From: Vicugna pacos
Lineage: Eukaryota > Chordata > Mammalia > Artiodactyla > Camelidae
Assembly (NCBI RefSeq): GCF_048564905.1
Contig: NC_133014.1
Coordinates: forward strand, 15,385,136 to 15,449,135
Reading direction: 5' to 3'
DNA: 64,000 nucleotides
Positions 46,730-59,509 of the stretch are shown here, in pieces. Every line of letters begins with the position of its first letter. The first letter of the stretch is position 1. The translations under genes and the position numbers were made by a program. The notes under the pieces are model-generated. The model made no database searches and was not told the DNA's origin. It worked only from the letters and a program-made list of their open reading frames with translations.

Positions 46730-48298
46730 AAGTGGTTACCTATAGCCAACAAACTCCATGGTTTCCTCCCAAATAGCATATGTGGCAATACCCTGTGGCC
46801 AACACCTACTCCTCAGATAGGCCTTACGCAGTCCCCAGCCCGGCAGTCAGAGGCCTCTCCTAGAAGGTTTGACAATTAGGAAATTGGATGATTCGCTCAA
46901 GCTTAAGGCAGTTCTGTTTCAGGCACATCTCAACAAAGTCATCGCGTGGGAGAATAACGGACCCTGAAATGACCCCAAAGACACTCAGTCTCCCACCTTC
47001 ACTTTACAGGGTTTCACGGGGGTCTGGTGGCAGGACCGAGGGCTTCCCGACCCTCCCACCAGAGCTTTTTAACTTTCTATCACTTCCCCTCAAATTTGCA
47101 GTTAAGAGTTCCAGTCCTTTTCTTATCTAAAATAAGTAAATAAATAAACGTATGGCTATTAGTCTTTTTAAAATAAATTTCGAATGTCTTGTTGCACCCT
47201 CCCCCTTCTGCACCACCTCGCCATTTCTTCATTAAATCTGCAGCTGCCAGCACATTTACCAACAGAAATTACCATCAAAGAGAAGAAAAGAAATTTGCAC
47301 CCCCCCCCCCAAATTCTGATATGTTCCTGTTCTTGTTAGCTTAAAAGGCACAGATACAACTTCTCTGTTTAGACTATTCCACTCATTGGCACATGTATTT
47401 ATGATGTATTTATTATTAACACCACAGAACTCGTGAATAAAATCATCAATTTACTTGAGGAAACACCGATCACAGTTACTTAGAAAACGGGGGCAGATAT
47501 CCCAGAGTGACTTCATATAGTAAAGAACTGAGAGCATCCTCTCTAAAAATTGCAAATCAATAATAAATAAACATGCCGAGGAAAAACATCTAACAGAGAT
47601 ATCCCATTTGCTGAGGCTTCTGTATCTTTGAGATTTGGGGCTGTCAGATGATTTTTTTGGTCTTCAGAATGAACATCTTGCTAAGCCATCTTAGGTTTGA
47701 CCTTCTGATCAGTGGGAAACTGTGCGCTCTCCCATTCTATCCCACCGGGGAAGAACGCTACAAAAATCTCAGTATTCAATTTCCTTGCTTTTGTCCCCGT
47801 ATACAAAAATGCTACCGTGCTTTTACTCCTGTTTTGCAAATTTAATTTCCTGCTGAAACTTCCAAGTAACTGTCTAACATGCCTGTCTTCTGTAGATATT
47901 TACCCTAATAACAGAGAACTCATGGCTCCCCTGGGAAATTTCAGTAAAGAGCACTGGGGAAGGCCATTTGGTTTTCTAGCCAGTCACTGTTTAGATAATA
48001 TAAGGGCTTTGCATTTTCACTTCTTTATAATAAACATTGGAAGGAAACAGTTCAATCTGTGTTGGAAAATGCAGGTACAGTATAGGTAACAGCCAGTAGG
48101 CAATCCCAAACCTTACCTCTTAGTACTGCAAGCCAGGAACTTCTCAACTCTTGTTTTGTGGTTGTTTTGTTGTTTCGGGGGGTGGGATAGGTATGGTGGA
48201 GGTGACGGTGGTCCTTGAATGGAGGAGAAATCTATGAATACAGAATGCCCACCCCCACCCTCTCCTTAAGACCTTCTTTGCTGGCACTTCAGCCCATG
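46730..48298. other. Unrecognised DNA
   Basis: No gene recognised. A C-run lies at about 47300-47310. The 125-codon plus frame at 47712-48089 resembles no family. Confidence 0.4.
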
Positions 48299-48307
48299 AG
48301 GAAGATC

Positions 48308-48758
48308 ATTTTTTTGCGGGGGGGAGATTTCAATATCTCACTTCTTTTCTTTTCCATTATAGTTTATTATAAGAAACTGAATATATTTCCCTGTGCTGTA
48401 CAGTAGGTCCTTGTTATTTATCTGTTTTATATACAGTAGCGCATACCTGTTAAACCCAAACTCCAGACTGATCCCTCTCCCTTTTTCCCCTGTGGAAACC
48501 ATAGTTTTGTTTTCTATGTCTGTGACTCTATTTCTGGTTTGTAAATAAAGTTTGTATCTTTTTTTTTAGATTCCACATATAAGTGATATCATATATTTGT
48601 CTTTCTCTGATTCACTTCAATTAGTATGATAATTTCTAGGTCCATCCTTGTTGCTGCAAATGGCATTATTTTGTTCTTTTTTATGGCTGAGTAGTATTCC
48701 ATTGGATGGAAATATATATACATAGCGTGTGTATATATACACCACGTCTTTTTTACGT
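48308..48758 (-). mobile_element. 5'-truncated L1
   Basis: Reverse L1 3' end: 'ccctgtgctgtacagtaggt', 'gattccacatataagtgata', 'tccatccttgttgctgcaaa', 'tggctgagtagtattccatt'. The short flank aggaagatc occurs at 48299-48307 and 48759-48767, consistent with a 9 bp target-site duplication. A G-run and T-run sit where the poly-T should be. Confidence 0.88.
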
Positions 48759-48767
48759 AGGAAGATC

Positions 48768-50779
48768 TTAAAGCTTAGGGCAAGAGTCAAAAACTCAATG
48801 GCAGTAGAAGCCAACAATGTCACAAGGGTATCTGCCTGCTACCTGAATATTCTTCACTTTCCAAAAGGAAATATGCTCTTTCTCTTTTTCTTCTTGATAT
48901 ATGGTCCTCTGATATAACTTTTTACTTTTTACCTTTGCTAGAAACACAGATAAATTAACAAAAAATTATAAATGGCAACTGCCTTTGGCCTTAGATTGGG
49001 GAAAACAGGGGATCGAGGGGACCACAGAGAACTAACCATCCGAAGGATGGAGTTGAGCAGAGGCAGCAGGAACACGAGCCAGGAGGTAGAGAACACCTGG
49101 GATCTTAAAGAGAAAACAAGGATTCAAAGTTTCTGTGTAAACGCTTGATTCTTAATGTTGGCTCAATTTCTCAAAATTCTACAATGGCCAGGAACTGGAC
49201 AAAACCAAACAAACACATAAACCCACATCAGTGAGCCACAAGTCAGGGACCCTCAGATTAGAAGATCCGAAGGTCCTCCCCTGCAGCACCTGCCCTGCTA
49301 TTTAGAAACATTTTTGGTCATTAGGGTGGCTGTTCAAGTACCTCATGGTCGTGAGTCTGAAAACACTCTGCTGCTCCAGGAACATAGACGGAGAAGGTTT
49401 AGTAAAAGCTGAAACTGATGGCCGGGAGGGCTTGGACATGCCTGGGCCTGGGGCTGGCTTTCACAGCAACTTTCTAACATTTTTATGCCCAAAACTCTAT
49501 GACCCTGATACCACTGCCTTGGTTTCCTACACTTGAATTCATCTCCTAAAAGTGGAGAGAGTCCTCCCCCATCACACATCAAATTAGAACCTTCGCCCTC
49601 ATGATTCACCATAAAGTCAGCTTCCACTGGTGAGGTGGGCTCCAGGGAAAGTGGCAACTATAGCCTCTCCACTTTGCAGATGTTCATTAATGAAGTACCT
49701 GTATTTTGTAAAAAACCTTACAAAAATCATGTATCTTCTTTTTAGGAAAATTAGAATAGACAGGGAAAGGTTAAAAAAAATACAGAAAAAGAAAGAAAAA
49801 GAAAAACCTAGAAATGACCTCTTATCTGAGCCCCGAAAGACAACCAGCATTTTGGGGAAAGCCCTTGCATCATACAGATGTGTTTCTTACAAACAGTAGC
49901 TCATGCTATATATCCCATGTGGTCAAACCCACTTGCCAATGTGCTAGGAGCCAGAGGTACCATAACGGGACCTTGGTCTCTTGCTCCTCTGTTCCCCTCA
50001 CTTGGAAAGATCTGGCACCCAGCTCAACAGCTGCAGATCCTGAGGCCCGAGGCGCCTGGGTCTTGACTCTGTCTACACTGAATCCCAGACTCTGAGCCAC
50101 ACAGCCTTCTCCAGCATTCAGATGGCAGCTCGGCTGCTGTCTACTTTTTTTTGTTCTCAAACAGTACAAGCTGCTTCAATTCTATCTCCTTAAATTGTAA
50201 GCACTTGTATATACTGGCTTGGTGGCTGGGCAGTGCCTTTAAGGGGTCCATCAGAGGACTGGACACCCAGGAGGTGCTTAAAAACAAGAAGATAAGAAGA
50301 AATGAGTCAGATCTCATGTTCTCCTGGCTGAATGTGGCAATTATGGGAAGGCTGTGCATTGAAAACCCAAGCCAGTTCCAGCAGAAGAATGTGCCAGCGA
50401 ACCCCCTGCCCACTTAGCCCACAGTCCTTGTTCAGCCTCCTTCTCTCATCTGACTGTGAGAAATGAATGACCACTCTTTCTTTAGCCATGGCAGTCCATG
50501 AAGTTTGTGTGTGGCCTTTTTGGTGCCACTGCAGCTGCCAAGACCCTCAGATAACCCCTCACGTGGCCATTCTTTCCTTCCATCCACCTCTCCCCAAAGC
50601 CCGCTCTTATCTGCTGGTCCTCTAGCTTTCCAGTTCTGAAACTCTTTTAACCATTTTTATATATTTAAAAAAATAACTGAAGAGGAAGGAGCCCTTCTAC
50701 CCCCAAAATATTTAATTCTAATCTACCTTCTCTTTTTATTCATTCATTATAGGAGACCCAAGTAAATATATCACCAACA
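48768..50779. other. Unrecognised DNA
   Basis: No gene or named repeat. Open frames up to 104 codons have no family likeness. A purine-rich run lies at about 49770-49806. Confidence 0.45.
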
Positions 50780-51812
50780 TAATATTTGCAAAAAAAAAAT
50801 GAGACTGACAAGGGCTTCATTTCCAGAACAGATAAATAGCTCATAAAACTTAATAATTAAAAAAAACAAACAACCCAATCCAAAAATGGGCAGAAGACCT
50901 AAACAAGCAACTCTCCAATGAAGACATACAAATGGCCAACAGGCATATGAAAAAATTCTCAGCATCGCTAAATATCAGAGAAATGCAAAACAAAAACACC
51001 AGTCAGAATGGCCATCATTCAAAAGTCCACAAACAATAAATGCTGGAGAGGATGTGAAGAAAAGGGAACCCTCTTACTGCTGTTGGGAATGTAGTTTGGT
51101 GCAGCCGTTGTGGAAAACAGAATGGAAATTCCTCAAAAAACTAAAAATAGACTTATCATATGATCCAGCAATCCCACTCCTGGACATATATCCAGAGAGA
51201 TAATTCAAAAAGATACATGTACCTTAATGTTCACAGCAGCACTATTTACAATAGCCAAGACATGGAAACAATCTAAAAGTCACAGAGGACTAGATAAAGA
51301 AGTAGAGGTATATTTGTACAGTGGAATACTACTCAGCCATAAAAAAGAATAAAATAATGCCATTTGCAGCAACATGGATGGACCTGGAGATCATCATTCT
51401 AAGTGAAGTGAGCCAGAAAGAGAAAGAAAAATACCATATAATATCATTCATATGTGGGTTTTTTTTAAAATGACAAATGAACTTATTAACAAAACAGAAA
51501 CAGACTCATAGATACAGAAAACAAACTTATGGTTACTGGGGCAGGTGGAAGGGAAGGGGGTGGGAAGGGATAAATTGGGAGTTTGGGGTTTGCAGATACT
51601 AACTACTATATATAAAATAGATAAACAAGTTTGTACTGTATGGCACAGGGAATTACATGCAGTACCTTGTAGTAACCTATCATGAAATAGAACACAAAAA
51701 GAAACACATGTATGTATATGTAGGACTGTACATATTATGCTGTACACCAGAAATTGACACAACATTGTAAACTGCCTATACTTCAATAAAAATAAAATAA
51801 AATAAAAATCAT
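50780..51812 (+). mobile_element. 5'-truncated L1, about 1 kb
   Basis: Forward L1 from late ORF2 ('actgacaagggcttcatttc', 'aatgggcagaagacctaaac', 'ccagcaatcccactcctgga') through the 3' UTR ('caccagaaattgacacaaca') to an (AAAAT)n-type tail at about 51785-51808. The best preserved uninterrupted L1 block in the window and a useful reference for the others. ORF2 carries stops. No convincing target-site duplication found. Confidence 0.92.
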
Positions 51813-52019
51813 TCAGAATCCAGCAATACAAAAACAACTGGCTATTGGGAGAACATACCGCAGAGCCATATCCATGAGTGAAGCTGGAAAATTAGGTACA
51901 CCTTTGTTTTATTCTGCTCTCCTCAGTCATGGCTACCCCACCTTGGTCCCTTCCCCAGCTCCCACCCAGCCCTTCCCTCCCACCAGCTCCTGCCTCTAAA
52001 CAGCAAAGAGCTTTCCAGG

Positions 52020-52130
52020 GATCCTAAGCCAGGGACTACGCCTCCTCCACCTCCAGCTCCCCAGTCCTAAAGTGGGCTTGACACAGTGTGTGTGTGCTTA
52101 ACGGGTATGCGATGGATGAACGAATAAAGG
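52020..52130 (+). repeat. L2 LINE 3' end
   Basis: 'ccagggactacgcctcctcc' ... 'gacacagtgtgtgtgtgctt', 'atgcgatggatgaacgaata' fit the L2 terminal segment. Confidence 0.5.
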
Positions 52131-52289
52131 GAGCGTGAATGCTCCTCTTCCTCTCAAAGAGAGCAAGGGTTCCAGTCTTTATGATTCCGTGCGCTCCATT
52201 TTGCAGAAAGTAAGACACCTTGGTGTGGAAGCATCCTGGCTTTCTCATGGATAAGGCTCATCATCGCCATCTCTTGCTTGAATTCTTAC

Positions 52290-52865
52290 ACAGCCCTCCC
52301 CAGTTAGTCCTTCCGCTCCATTCTTCCTGGCAATCTCCACACAGGCAACCGCGCGCTCTTTAGAAGGTATAAGTCATATTATGCTTAAGAGGCCTCCGTG
52401 GCCTGTCATTGCAGCACCGGTAAAACCCAAACCCCTAATCATGGACTCCTTGCAAGCGTCTTCCTGGTCTGACCGTGTGCATCAGTGCAAGCTCCCCTGG
52501 GCTGGAGCCCTCCTCCCCGGCATGACTCCACTCGGGCACGGCTGGCTCCTTCTCCCTCCAGGGCTCTGCTCAAATGTCACTCGTTCCGAGAGACTCGACT
52601 CCAACAGCGCATTTCGAATTAATTCCTCTCCCGTGTTTTCCCCGTCTCTGCACTCCATCTGCTTGTTTCACAGTTTTATCACAACTGGAGAGTAGTTATT
52701 AATTTGCCTGTTTTTACTAGTTTATCTTGTACATTCGCTCTGCCTCCCAAGTTTCATGACGTAGAGAGCATGTCTGTCTTGGCCAGTGTCTCCCCGGGGC
52801 CCGCTGGAGAGCCAGGTGCAGCGTGGGCATTCCGTAAGTGCTTTGTCAACGAATGAACGGACAGT
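52290..52865 (+). repeat. L2 LINE 3' region
   Basis: Long forward L2: 'aaaacccaaacccctaatca', 'ccagggctctgctcaaatgt', 'ttatcttgtacattcgctct', and an end at 'attccgtaagtgctttgtca' with 'acgaatgaacgg'. One of the two longest L2 copies here and close to complete for the usual 3' region. Confidence 0.8.
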
Positions 52866-54366
52866 GATAGCTGCCCTCCCTCTGTGCTCATTGCCAAGTG
52901 CAGCCCAGCGAGCTGTAAACTGGGGTAAGACCTGGACGGGAGGGCAGCTGAGCCAGGGGCACCACCGTTGCTTTCCCCAGGCCGAATCCTAGCATTCTGG
53001 AGTCCGTAGCAAGACTCCAAGTTTAGAATTCACATTTGGAATTCTCTGATTCCTTGAAGCTCTGCGTCAGAACGTGAAGGAAGCAGACATCAGACTCGTG
53101 GTCCCCAACTGTGTTCTGACCCTCCTCTGCCCTCTCTGCCCTCAATTCTGTCTTGTCCAGGGAAGGGCGCCTCAAACGTCTTCCCAGCAGCCTTGCCCAG
53201 CCACCTCGTCCCCCGGAGGTGTTCCCACCAGCAACTCCATCTTCCCTCAAGGGAACAGACTAGGAAAGAGGTCCAAGCAGGTCCCAGAATGGGGTCTGCG
53301 TTATCTGGCAGGGATCTGGGGGTGGTCTAAGTGGCAGAAGGGAGAGGCTTGCAAGGATCTTGAGCAGCATAATTAGAGGAGAAAAGTTAGAGCTTGTGCG
53401 GATTTCAAAGCAGCAGGAAGAAAAAAAATGGCAGAAGGTGTGGGCTTTGGATGGGCATGGCCCCCTGGCCTCACTGACTCCCCTCCCTGTGGGCAGGGCG
53501 GTGCTGGAGGAGGGCCACAGGACAGTCCTCTGAAGCAGAGAGCTCAGGGGAGAGGCCCCTGCTGCTCATGTCTAAAGGTCATACTGCCTCTTTCTAAAGG
53601 TGCATTGACATGGCCACTGCCAAGAATATGATGAAAAGGTATTTTGAAGCCAAAAATAAGACACTGAGATACGTAGAGAAGTCAGTGAAAGCATGATGGC
53701 TCCAGGCTCGCCTGTCCCCGGGCTCAGGCTTCACCCAGTGATGCACAAGTCTGCGCACGTCCATGGCCCGAGCCCCACTGGCAGACACACTGAACCTCGA
53801 AAGGAAATGCAGGCACCGCCCTGAAAGCCACATCTCAGAGACACCAAGAAGCCAAACTCCTATTAGTCTGGGGCTCGTTAGTCTGTGTTCACCAAGAAGC
53901 TACTGGCGTCGACTCTTCAGAGGCTGCTCTTTGCAGATATTTTTCTAACTGATCAGTCGGCGGATGAGTGTCAGATATCACGGGCCAAATGCAATGAACT
54001 CTCTCATATCGGAACTATTTTTCTCCCCAGCTGGAAAAGCCTGTCTACCTTTCAAGCAACTGATATTCGGTATCCACTGGCCTGCCAGAAACACAGCTTC
54101 CACCAGTCACACTGGGAGACACGGATCTACTTATTAAACAATTAACTATCTATTACCTGATGGTTCCGGATGTTCGGAAACAGAATTGAACCACTTGGAT
54201 TTTTTTTTTCTACATTTCTAAGACAGAATATATCTCAGTGCAGCCTGGAGATGTTAGTAAAATGATCAAAACCCCAGAATCTAAAGAAAAGAGAGGAGAA
54301 AGGTCTTGCTCTGAGATAAATTGAGGGGGAGAATCGAAACTGCCCAAATAACACTTCTTTCAAGGC
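52866..54366. other. Unrecognised DNA
   Basis: No gene recognised; moderately GC-rich from 53100 to 53560. Open frames up to 100 codons show no family. Confidence 0.4.
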
Positions 54367-54495
54367 AAGGAGGGTACAGCTCGGTGGTAGAGCGCATGCT
54401 CAGTATACACGAGGTCCTGGGTTCAATCCCCAGTACCTCCATTAAATAAGTAAGCAAGCAAATAAATAAATAAATAACCCTAATTCCCTCCCCTC
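54367..54495 (+). mobile_element. Camelid vic tRNA SINE
   Basis: 'aaggagggtacagctcggtg', B box GGTTCAATCCCC, 'agtacctccattaaataag', an AAAT-rich stretch and 'ccctaattccctcccc'. Close to the consensus shared by the other six. Possible short flanks tcaaggc / tcaaaggc. Confidence 0.92.
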
Positions 54496-55549
54496 AAAGG
54501 CTCCTTTTGGACATCACACCACCTGGAAAACAGCACATCTACCTGGTCTCGTTTGTAACCCTTCATACCTTGTCTTCTGACACTTGCACCAAAGTACAAG
54601 TTGCTAAGTCGCTGAATTAAAAGGGTGGAAAAGTGAGCTCTCAGCTCATTCAATTCCTGTGCCTTGTGTTTGACCAAAAAAAGAAAAAAAAGACTCAGAA
54701 AAAGGAAGGCGTTCGTCTAAGGGCAAAACTCGTCATCTTCATCTCCATCATCGTCACCCCCATCACGGTTAAAGCTGCCGGATTTTAACTGGTCATGTGT
54801 CACCAATCAAGGTCCTGAGCTAAGCACTCAATACGCACGGCCTCAATATGATGTTGAAATCTGAGTCCCCAGAGACGGGCTCTAGTCTTAAACACAGAAA
54901 AGTGTAAAATCCACCTTGAAAGCCTCAGTCTTCCCACCTCTCGGTCACACAAGGCTCTCTTCCTCTTTAGACGTGTCACTAACACTGCCTTTAACATGGT
55001 TTTCTTGCTGCTGTTGTCCTGTTTTCAACAGGGGTCTGCATTGCCGTGCTATGTGGACAATACATTCCAGTTGGTTTATTTTTATTTATTCACCAGATTT
55101 TGCCCCAGATCCTTGGATTTTCCAAAAACCAAACCTGTCTTCAAAGCATAACATCATATATACTGGGAACAGTCAAAAGAATAGACTCCAGCATCTCCTC
55201 CTAAAGGAGCGTCACGGACACTGGTAACAGTGGAGTATTGACTGAGACAAGGGCAAAGCTTTCCATGGAGCCTCTAATACTTATTTTGACGAATATATTC
55301 TAGTATGTTTGTTTTTTAAAAAAGAAAAGGCGTGTTAGCGTTACATTGTAGTTTCAACTTCTGGATGTCACGGAACTCTGATTTCTCAGATACAATGGAC
55401 TGCAGAAGGAGTGCCCTAGATTATTAAAGGGAAGGCAGTTTAAAAAAACAAACAAACAAACAAAAAACCTTTTATGAGTGGTGGCATCTTATAAAAAACT
55501 GTAATTAATACATGTACTTTACTTGGTTTTCATTAATAATAGCATATAT
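54496..55549. other. Unrecognised DNA
   Basis: No gene. A (CAAA)n run lies at about 55447-55466. Confidence 0.4.
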
Positions 55550-55697
55550 TCTTTCTTTCTTCCTTCCTTCCTTCCTTCCTTCCTTCCTTCCTTCCTTCCT
55601 TCCTTCCTTTCCTTCTTTCCTTCCTTCCTTCCTCCCTCCCTCCCTTCTTCTCTCCCTCCATCCCTTCCTCTCTCTCTCTTTCTTCTTCTTTTTTTTA
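55550..55697 (+). repeat. Polypyrimidine (TTCC)n microsatellite
   Basis: About 148 bp of pure C/T on this strand with a single A (in CCATCCC). The core is (TTCC) repeated at least 14 times, grading into CCCT, CTCT and TTCTTC blocks. Open frames through it on either strand are artefacts. Confidence 0.97.
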
Positions 55698-55734
55698 ATG
55701 TCTTTGTGGACAGAGGTACAGAGTTTTAGAGTGG

Positions 55735-55930
55735 GAAAGCGCATGGAATGTGAAGTAAGTGAGGTTAAGTTTGAATCACAGCTCTAGTGCTTTCCTACTG
55801 TAGGACTTATAACCTCTCTGGGCAAATTTTTTCTCTCTCCCTGCTAGACATCTCTTTGTGTTAGGGTATCTGAAGACACTGATGATGAGGTAACGAGTGT
55901 TCAGGAAGTGCCCGGCCACAGGTGAAGCTC
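55735..55930 (+). repeat. MIR SINE
   Basis: Forward MIR: 'gtttgaatcacagctctagt', 'acttataacctctctggg', 'aggaagtgcccggccac'. Confidence 0.65.
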
Positions 55931-58534
55931 TCTGGCTAAATGGATGTTTTGTGTGACCTAGAACTTGCCATCACGTTGGCTTGGAGACGCAATCTGCAGT
56001 GGTGCAGCGCCATGAGTATCAGCTACGTAAAGGGTATTTGCTGATTTACTTGGAGGCGAGACACGCAGTGTATCCCTTACACCAACGGCAACCTTCTCCT
56101 TCTTATCTAAATTATGTCCTTCCTGGAGAACTTCGAATTTATAATCTTATTTCCATTGAGCTCTTTGATGGGAATCCTGCTGGGACCTAAGCAAGAGCAT
56201 CGAACAGAAATAGCCTACTGGCTGAGCTCACAAATGCTTTGGAAACTGTGAGCATTTTTCATGAATCAATCAAATGCACTTTTTCCATCTCTATCTGAAC
56301 GTTGCAAGTCAAGGTAAGAATTTCTGAAAAATCTACATGGACAAAAAAATTAAAAAGGAATGCTTACTGCGAAAAAGGTTTCTTTCTTTTGCAAAAACAT
56401 GATTCCTGCCACATTTAGAGGCTCTTTTAGTACATTTCAAATTATTTGATACATTAAAAAAAATGGACCTTGCTGGTTTATACATTATCCGTCACTTTCC
56501 AGTAACACAAACATGGTGCACATTTACTTACTTCGTTATTTATTCATAAAATTAAGGAAGAAAAAAAATGAAAAAAAAAAAAACAGAACGACAGAATCTC
56601 GGTATCCTTGGTGTTGCCCGGAAGACAGGCAGGATTTCATTTCAGTACATCTCCCTTTTGTCTCTAAGCATTTTATTTGGATGGAAAGTGCTTTGTAAAT
56701 CACCTCAGTAAAGAATAAATAACTCCCACTAGCAGGATTCAGATTTCTATTACTTTATACACTGGAACGCCAATGAGGTTTCCAAATCAATAATACAACA
56801 GAAATGCGGCAATTAAAATAAACAGTACAGAGGAAGGAGACATAAGAAGCGGCTTTCTTATTCTATTTTGAGAGGAAGAGGGCAGGCAGGAGCAAGAAAG
56901 GGGGGAAAACACGTACAAATGGAGGCAGAAGATGACCTGTGGCTCTACGTGCCGATGACTAAGACACAGCACTAAACAACCACGTGAGACGCAGTATTAA
57001 TATTTCATACTAGAACTTCTCGCTTCACTTTTAGGGAAAGAAAATAAAAACCATCACACCGTATTAGAACAAAATAGAACATTCAGGAACACATTAGTGA
57101 AGGTTTGGGCTTATTAAACAAATGAAGAGCTCATTCGAACTGCATCGTAAAATGAAAATTAAATTATAAAAATGAAATTCTTTGGTTTAATATCTTTTCT
57201 AAATCCCCTATCTAAAAGAAACAAAGAAGAAGTTAGAAAAAAAAAGGGAGGGAGGCCTTGGGGGGAGAGCAAGAGGAAGGAAGGAAGAACTTTTCTCAGA
57301 ACTTGGCCTCTACGGAAGGGCTGCTTTGGGTTCCGAAGGTGTGAGCTAATCTGAAAGCTTAGGAGGAGCATCTGAAGAGAGGAAGACGCTTTCTGTCGGC
57401 CGTCTTCAGACCCTCCGCGGTACCCTACGAGGTACCTGCTCCTGGCCATACGGGCCAAATGTCTTTACTCTGCAGTCACTTACGTCTTTTGTCATGCAAC
57501 CCCCATCTGCAATTGTCAGTTCTATAACTGACAATTTTGTAGGAGGGAATTACACCAACAAGCCTCCACCAAGGCAACTCAGAGCTGGTTCTGCTGGCTA
57601 TTAAGTGGGTTGTCTGATTTCTCTCCTCCCGTGCTCATATGTCTCCGCTACTGAACCAAGAAGTGAAGACAACAGGGACTTAAAAGGAACACAAGACAAA
57701 GCAAGCACTGAGGGGGCCCTCAGACAGATGATGAACTGAACAGCGGACTGGCTGGCAGGTGCTGTCAGCAGCGCTAGGAAAGGTGCTGGAACAGGGGTCA
57801 GAGATGAAGGCACAGACCCTCAGGTAGGCATCACCTCGCAGCACCAACTCAGGGAGAAGTGGAGCAAAGATGAGAAAGCCTGAGAGGATCCGGGACGGGA
57901 GCCACAGGATTTGGAATAATTACTGTGCCAGCTGAGGGGGAGGGAGAAGTAGAATGACGCAGGGGTCAAACACTTCCCCGAGAAATAAGCTGCAAGACAT
58001 CAAAAGAAAACTAGGGTGAAAAGGGGAGGTTGGGGAGTTTATAAAAGGGTAAAATTGTGGCTCCATGACAAGAAAGTAAAGTGATCACAGAAGAGACATT
58101 GTGGAGGATAAAATCCAAGGAATGCATGCTCTCCAGTTGTTGGATGCCTGCCACTCATGTCTACGTGTCTTTTCCACCAGGAAAACTCCTTTCAACAATG
58201 GTGACTTTTTAGCTTGAAAATTGACCCAGCAGCTCTTCATTCATAAAAAGAAAGAAGGAAAGGAAAGAAAAAGGAGAGAGAGAGAGAGACAACTGGACCT
58301 CGATGAAACAGACATCAACTGGAAAATCAAATGACTAATCCAGTCATGATTATTCCCCAAAACTGAACGGGAAATAGATGTTGCCCGTCACAGAGTAAAT
58401 CAAGAAACATAGGCTTAAAAAATGTATCCCGGTGTGTATCATCTCAAACTACGCCATTGGAGCCTGGATAGATAGTCCATTGGCAACCCTCAAGCCCCCT
58501 CAGATGAGATCGCATAATGTTTCAAGAAAAAAAA
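55931..58534. other. Unrecognised DNA with a purine run
   Basis: No gene seen. A purine tract ending in (GA)8-like repeats lies at about 58245-58289. Several A-runs occur near 56540-56582 and 57235-57246. Confidence 0.45.
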
Positions 58535-58680
58535 AATTTGAAGCCAGGAAGTTCAAGTCCCTGTCTCAGCCTGGCCACACCCTGGCATGTGCAGGCTTAG
58601 AAAAGGGTCTGTACCAGCCCGAGACTCATTTTCCTCAATAACAAGACGAAATGATCTTGGGAAGATCTCCCAGGCTCGCT
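58535..58680 (+). repeat. MIR-family SINE
   Basis: 'aagttcaagtccctgtctca', 'actcattttcctcaataaca' and 'aagacgaaatgatcttggg' follow MIR order. Diverged. Confidence 0.5.
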
Positions 58681-59300
58681 CTCCTAATGAGACCTTATTT
58701 TTACAGTGTCTGCGACTCACCAGACCCTCAGCTAGCAGTGTTCATTCCCCACGTTTCTAAGACTGGCCTTAAGGCACCTACGTGAGTGGCAAATATAAAA
58801 TAAGCTGACTGATTTTTAAAGCACAATCAAAAATCATCACCAAACCTTTTATCGAACAGTGGATGGTGTTTCCTGCAAAGTAGATCTCCAGGAAGGCTGT
58901 GCACAAAACTCAACCAACCATGCTGGCCATTCTCTCCACTGAAGCCCTTCCTCCAGGACAGCTGGTAGGAGCTCAGGAGACATTCCTTTGATGATGGACA
59001 AAGGTGGGAAATATCCTTCTGAGGAGGGGACCGACTTCTGGAAAAAGTCAGCATCGTTTGGACTCAAGTCTGGGGAAGAAGGTCTAGCGGAACCACAACG
59101 CGGTGAGACTGATTTTCCCCTGCGACCCATGATCTAGTTCAGAAAACGTTTTCAAAAAGCCCCGAATCCTGTCAAAGTAAAAGTACTGGCACCTGCGGAC
59201 AGCAGTGTAAGAATACTTATCGCACCACTGAATGTAGAGGTAAAAATGATTGTATGTGTCATAACACTATCGTTAAAGATGACACAGCTACCAAACAGAA
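58681..59300. other. Unrecognised DNA
   Basis: No gene recognised. Open frames of 75 and 93 codons on the minus strand overlap and lack family likeness. Confidence 0.4.
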
Positions 59301-59310
59301 TGAGTTAGAA

Positions 59311-59501
59311 AAGTCTTTCTCACAGCGTGTCCCTGGAACGGCAGTGTCAGCATTGCCTGGGCACTTGTGAGACATGCACGTTTTTGGGCCCCACCCCAGA
59401 TCTACTGAATTGGAAATTCTGGGGGAATGAGGCCCAACAATCTGTATTTTAAGTAAGTCCTCCAGGTGACTCGGATGCATGCTAAAGTCCGAGAACGACT
59501 G
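59311..59501 (-). mobile_element. MER5A-type hAT element
   Basis: Reverse MER5: 'gtgtccctggaacggcagtg', 'ttgggccccaccccagatct', 'caacaatctgtattttaagt', 'ccgagaacgactg'. Flanked by 8 bp agttagaa (59303-59310) and agttagag (59502-59509), the length expected of hAT target duplications. Confidence 0.9.
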
Positions 59502-59509
59502 AGTTAGAG

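Noticed and set aside
46464-47310. G- and C-homopolymer runs at 46.46 and 47.30 kb as G-quadruplex elements
   Set aside because: Single runs without further G-tracts in range; lengths may also be sequencing or assembly artefacts.
51448-51837. 129-codon minus-strand frame
   Set aside because: Antisense to the L1 3' UTR at 51 kb.
55505-55787. Ser/Phe/Leu- and Lys/Glu-rich open frames
   Set aside because: Translations of the TTCC microsatellite.
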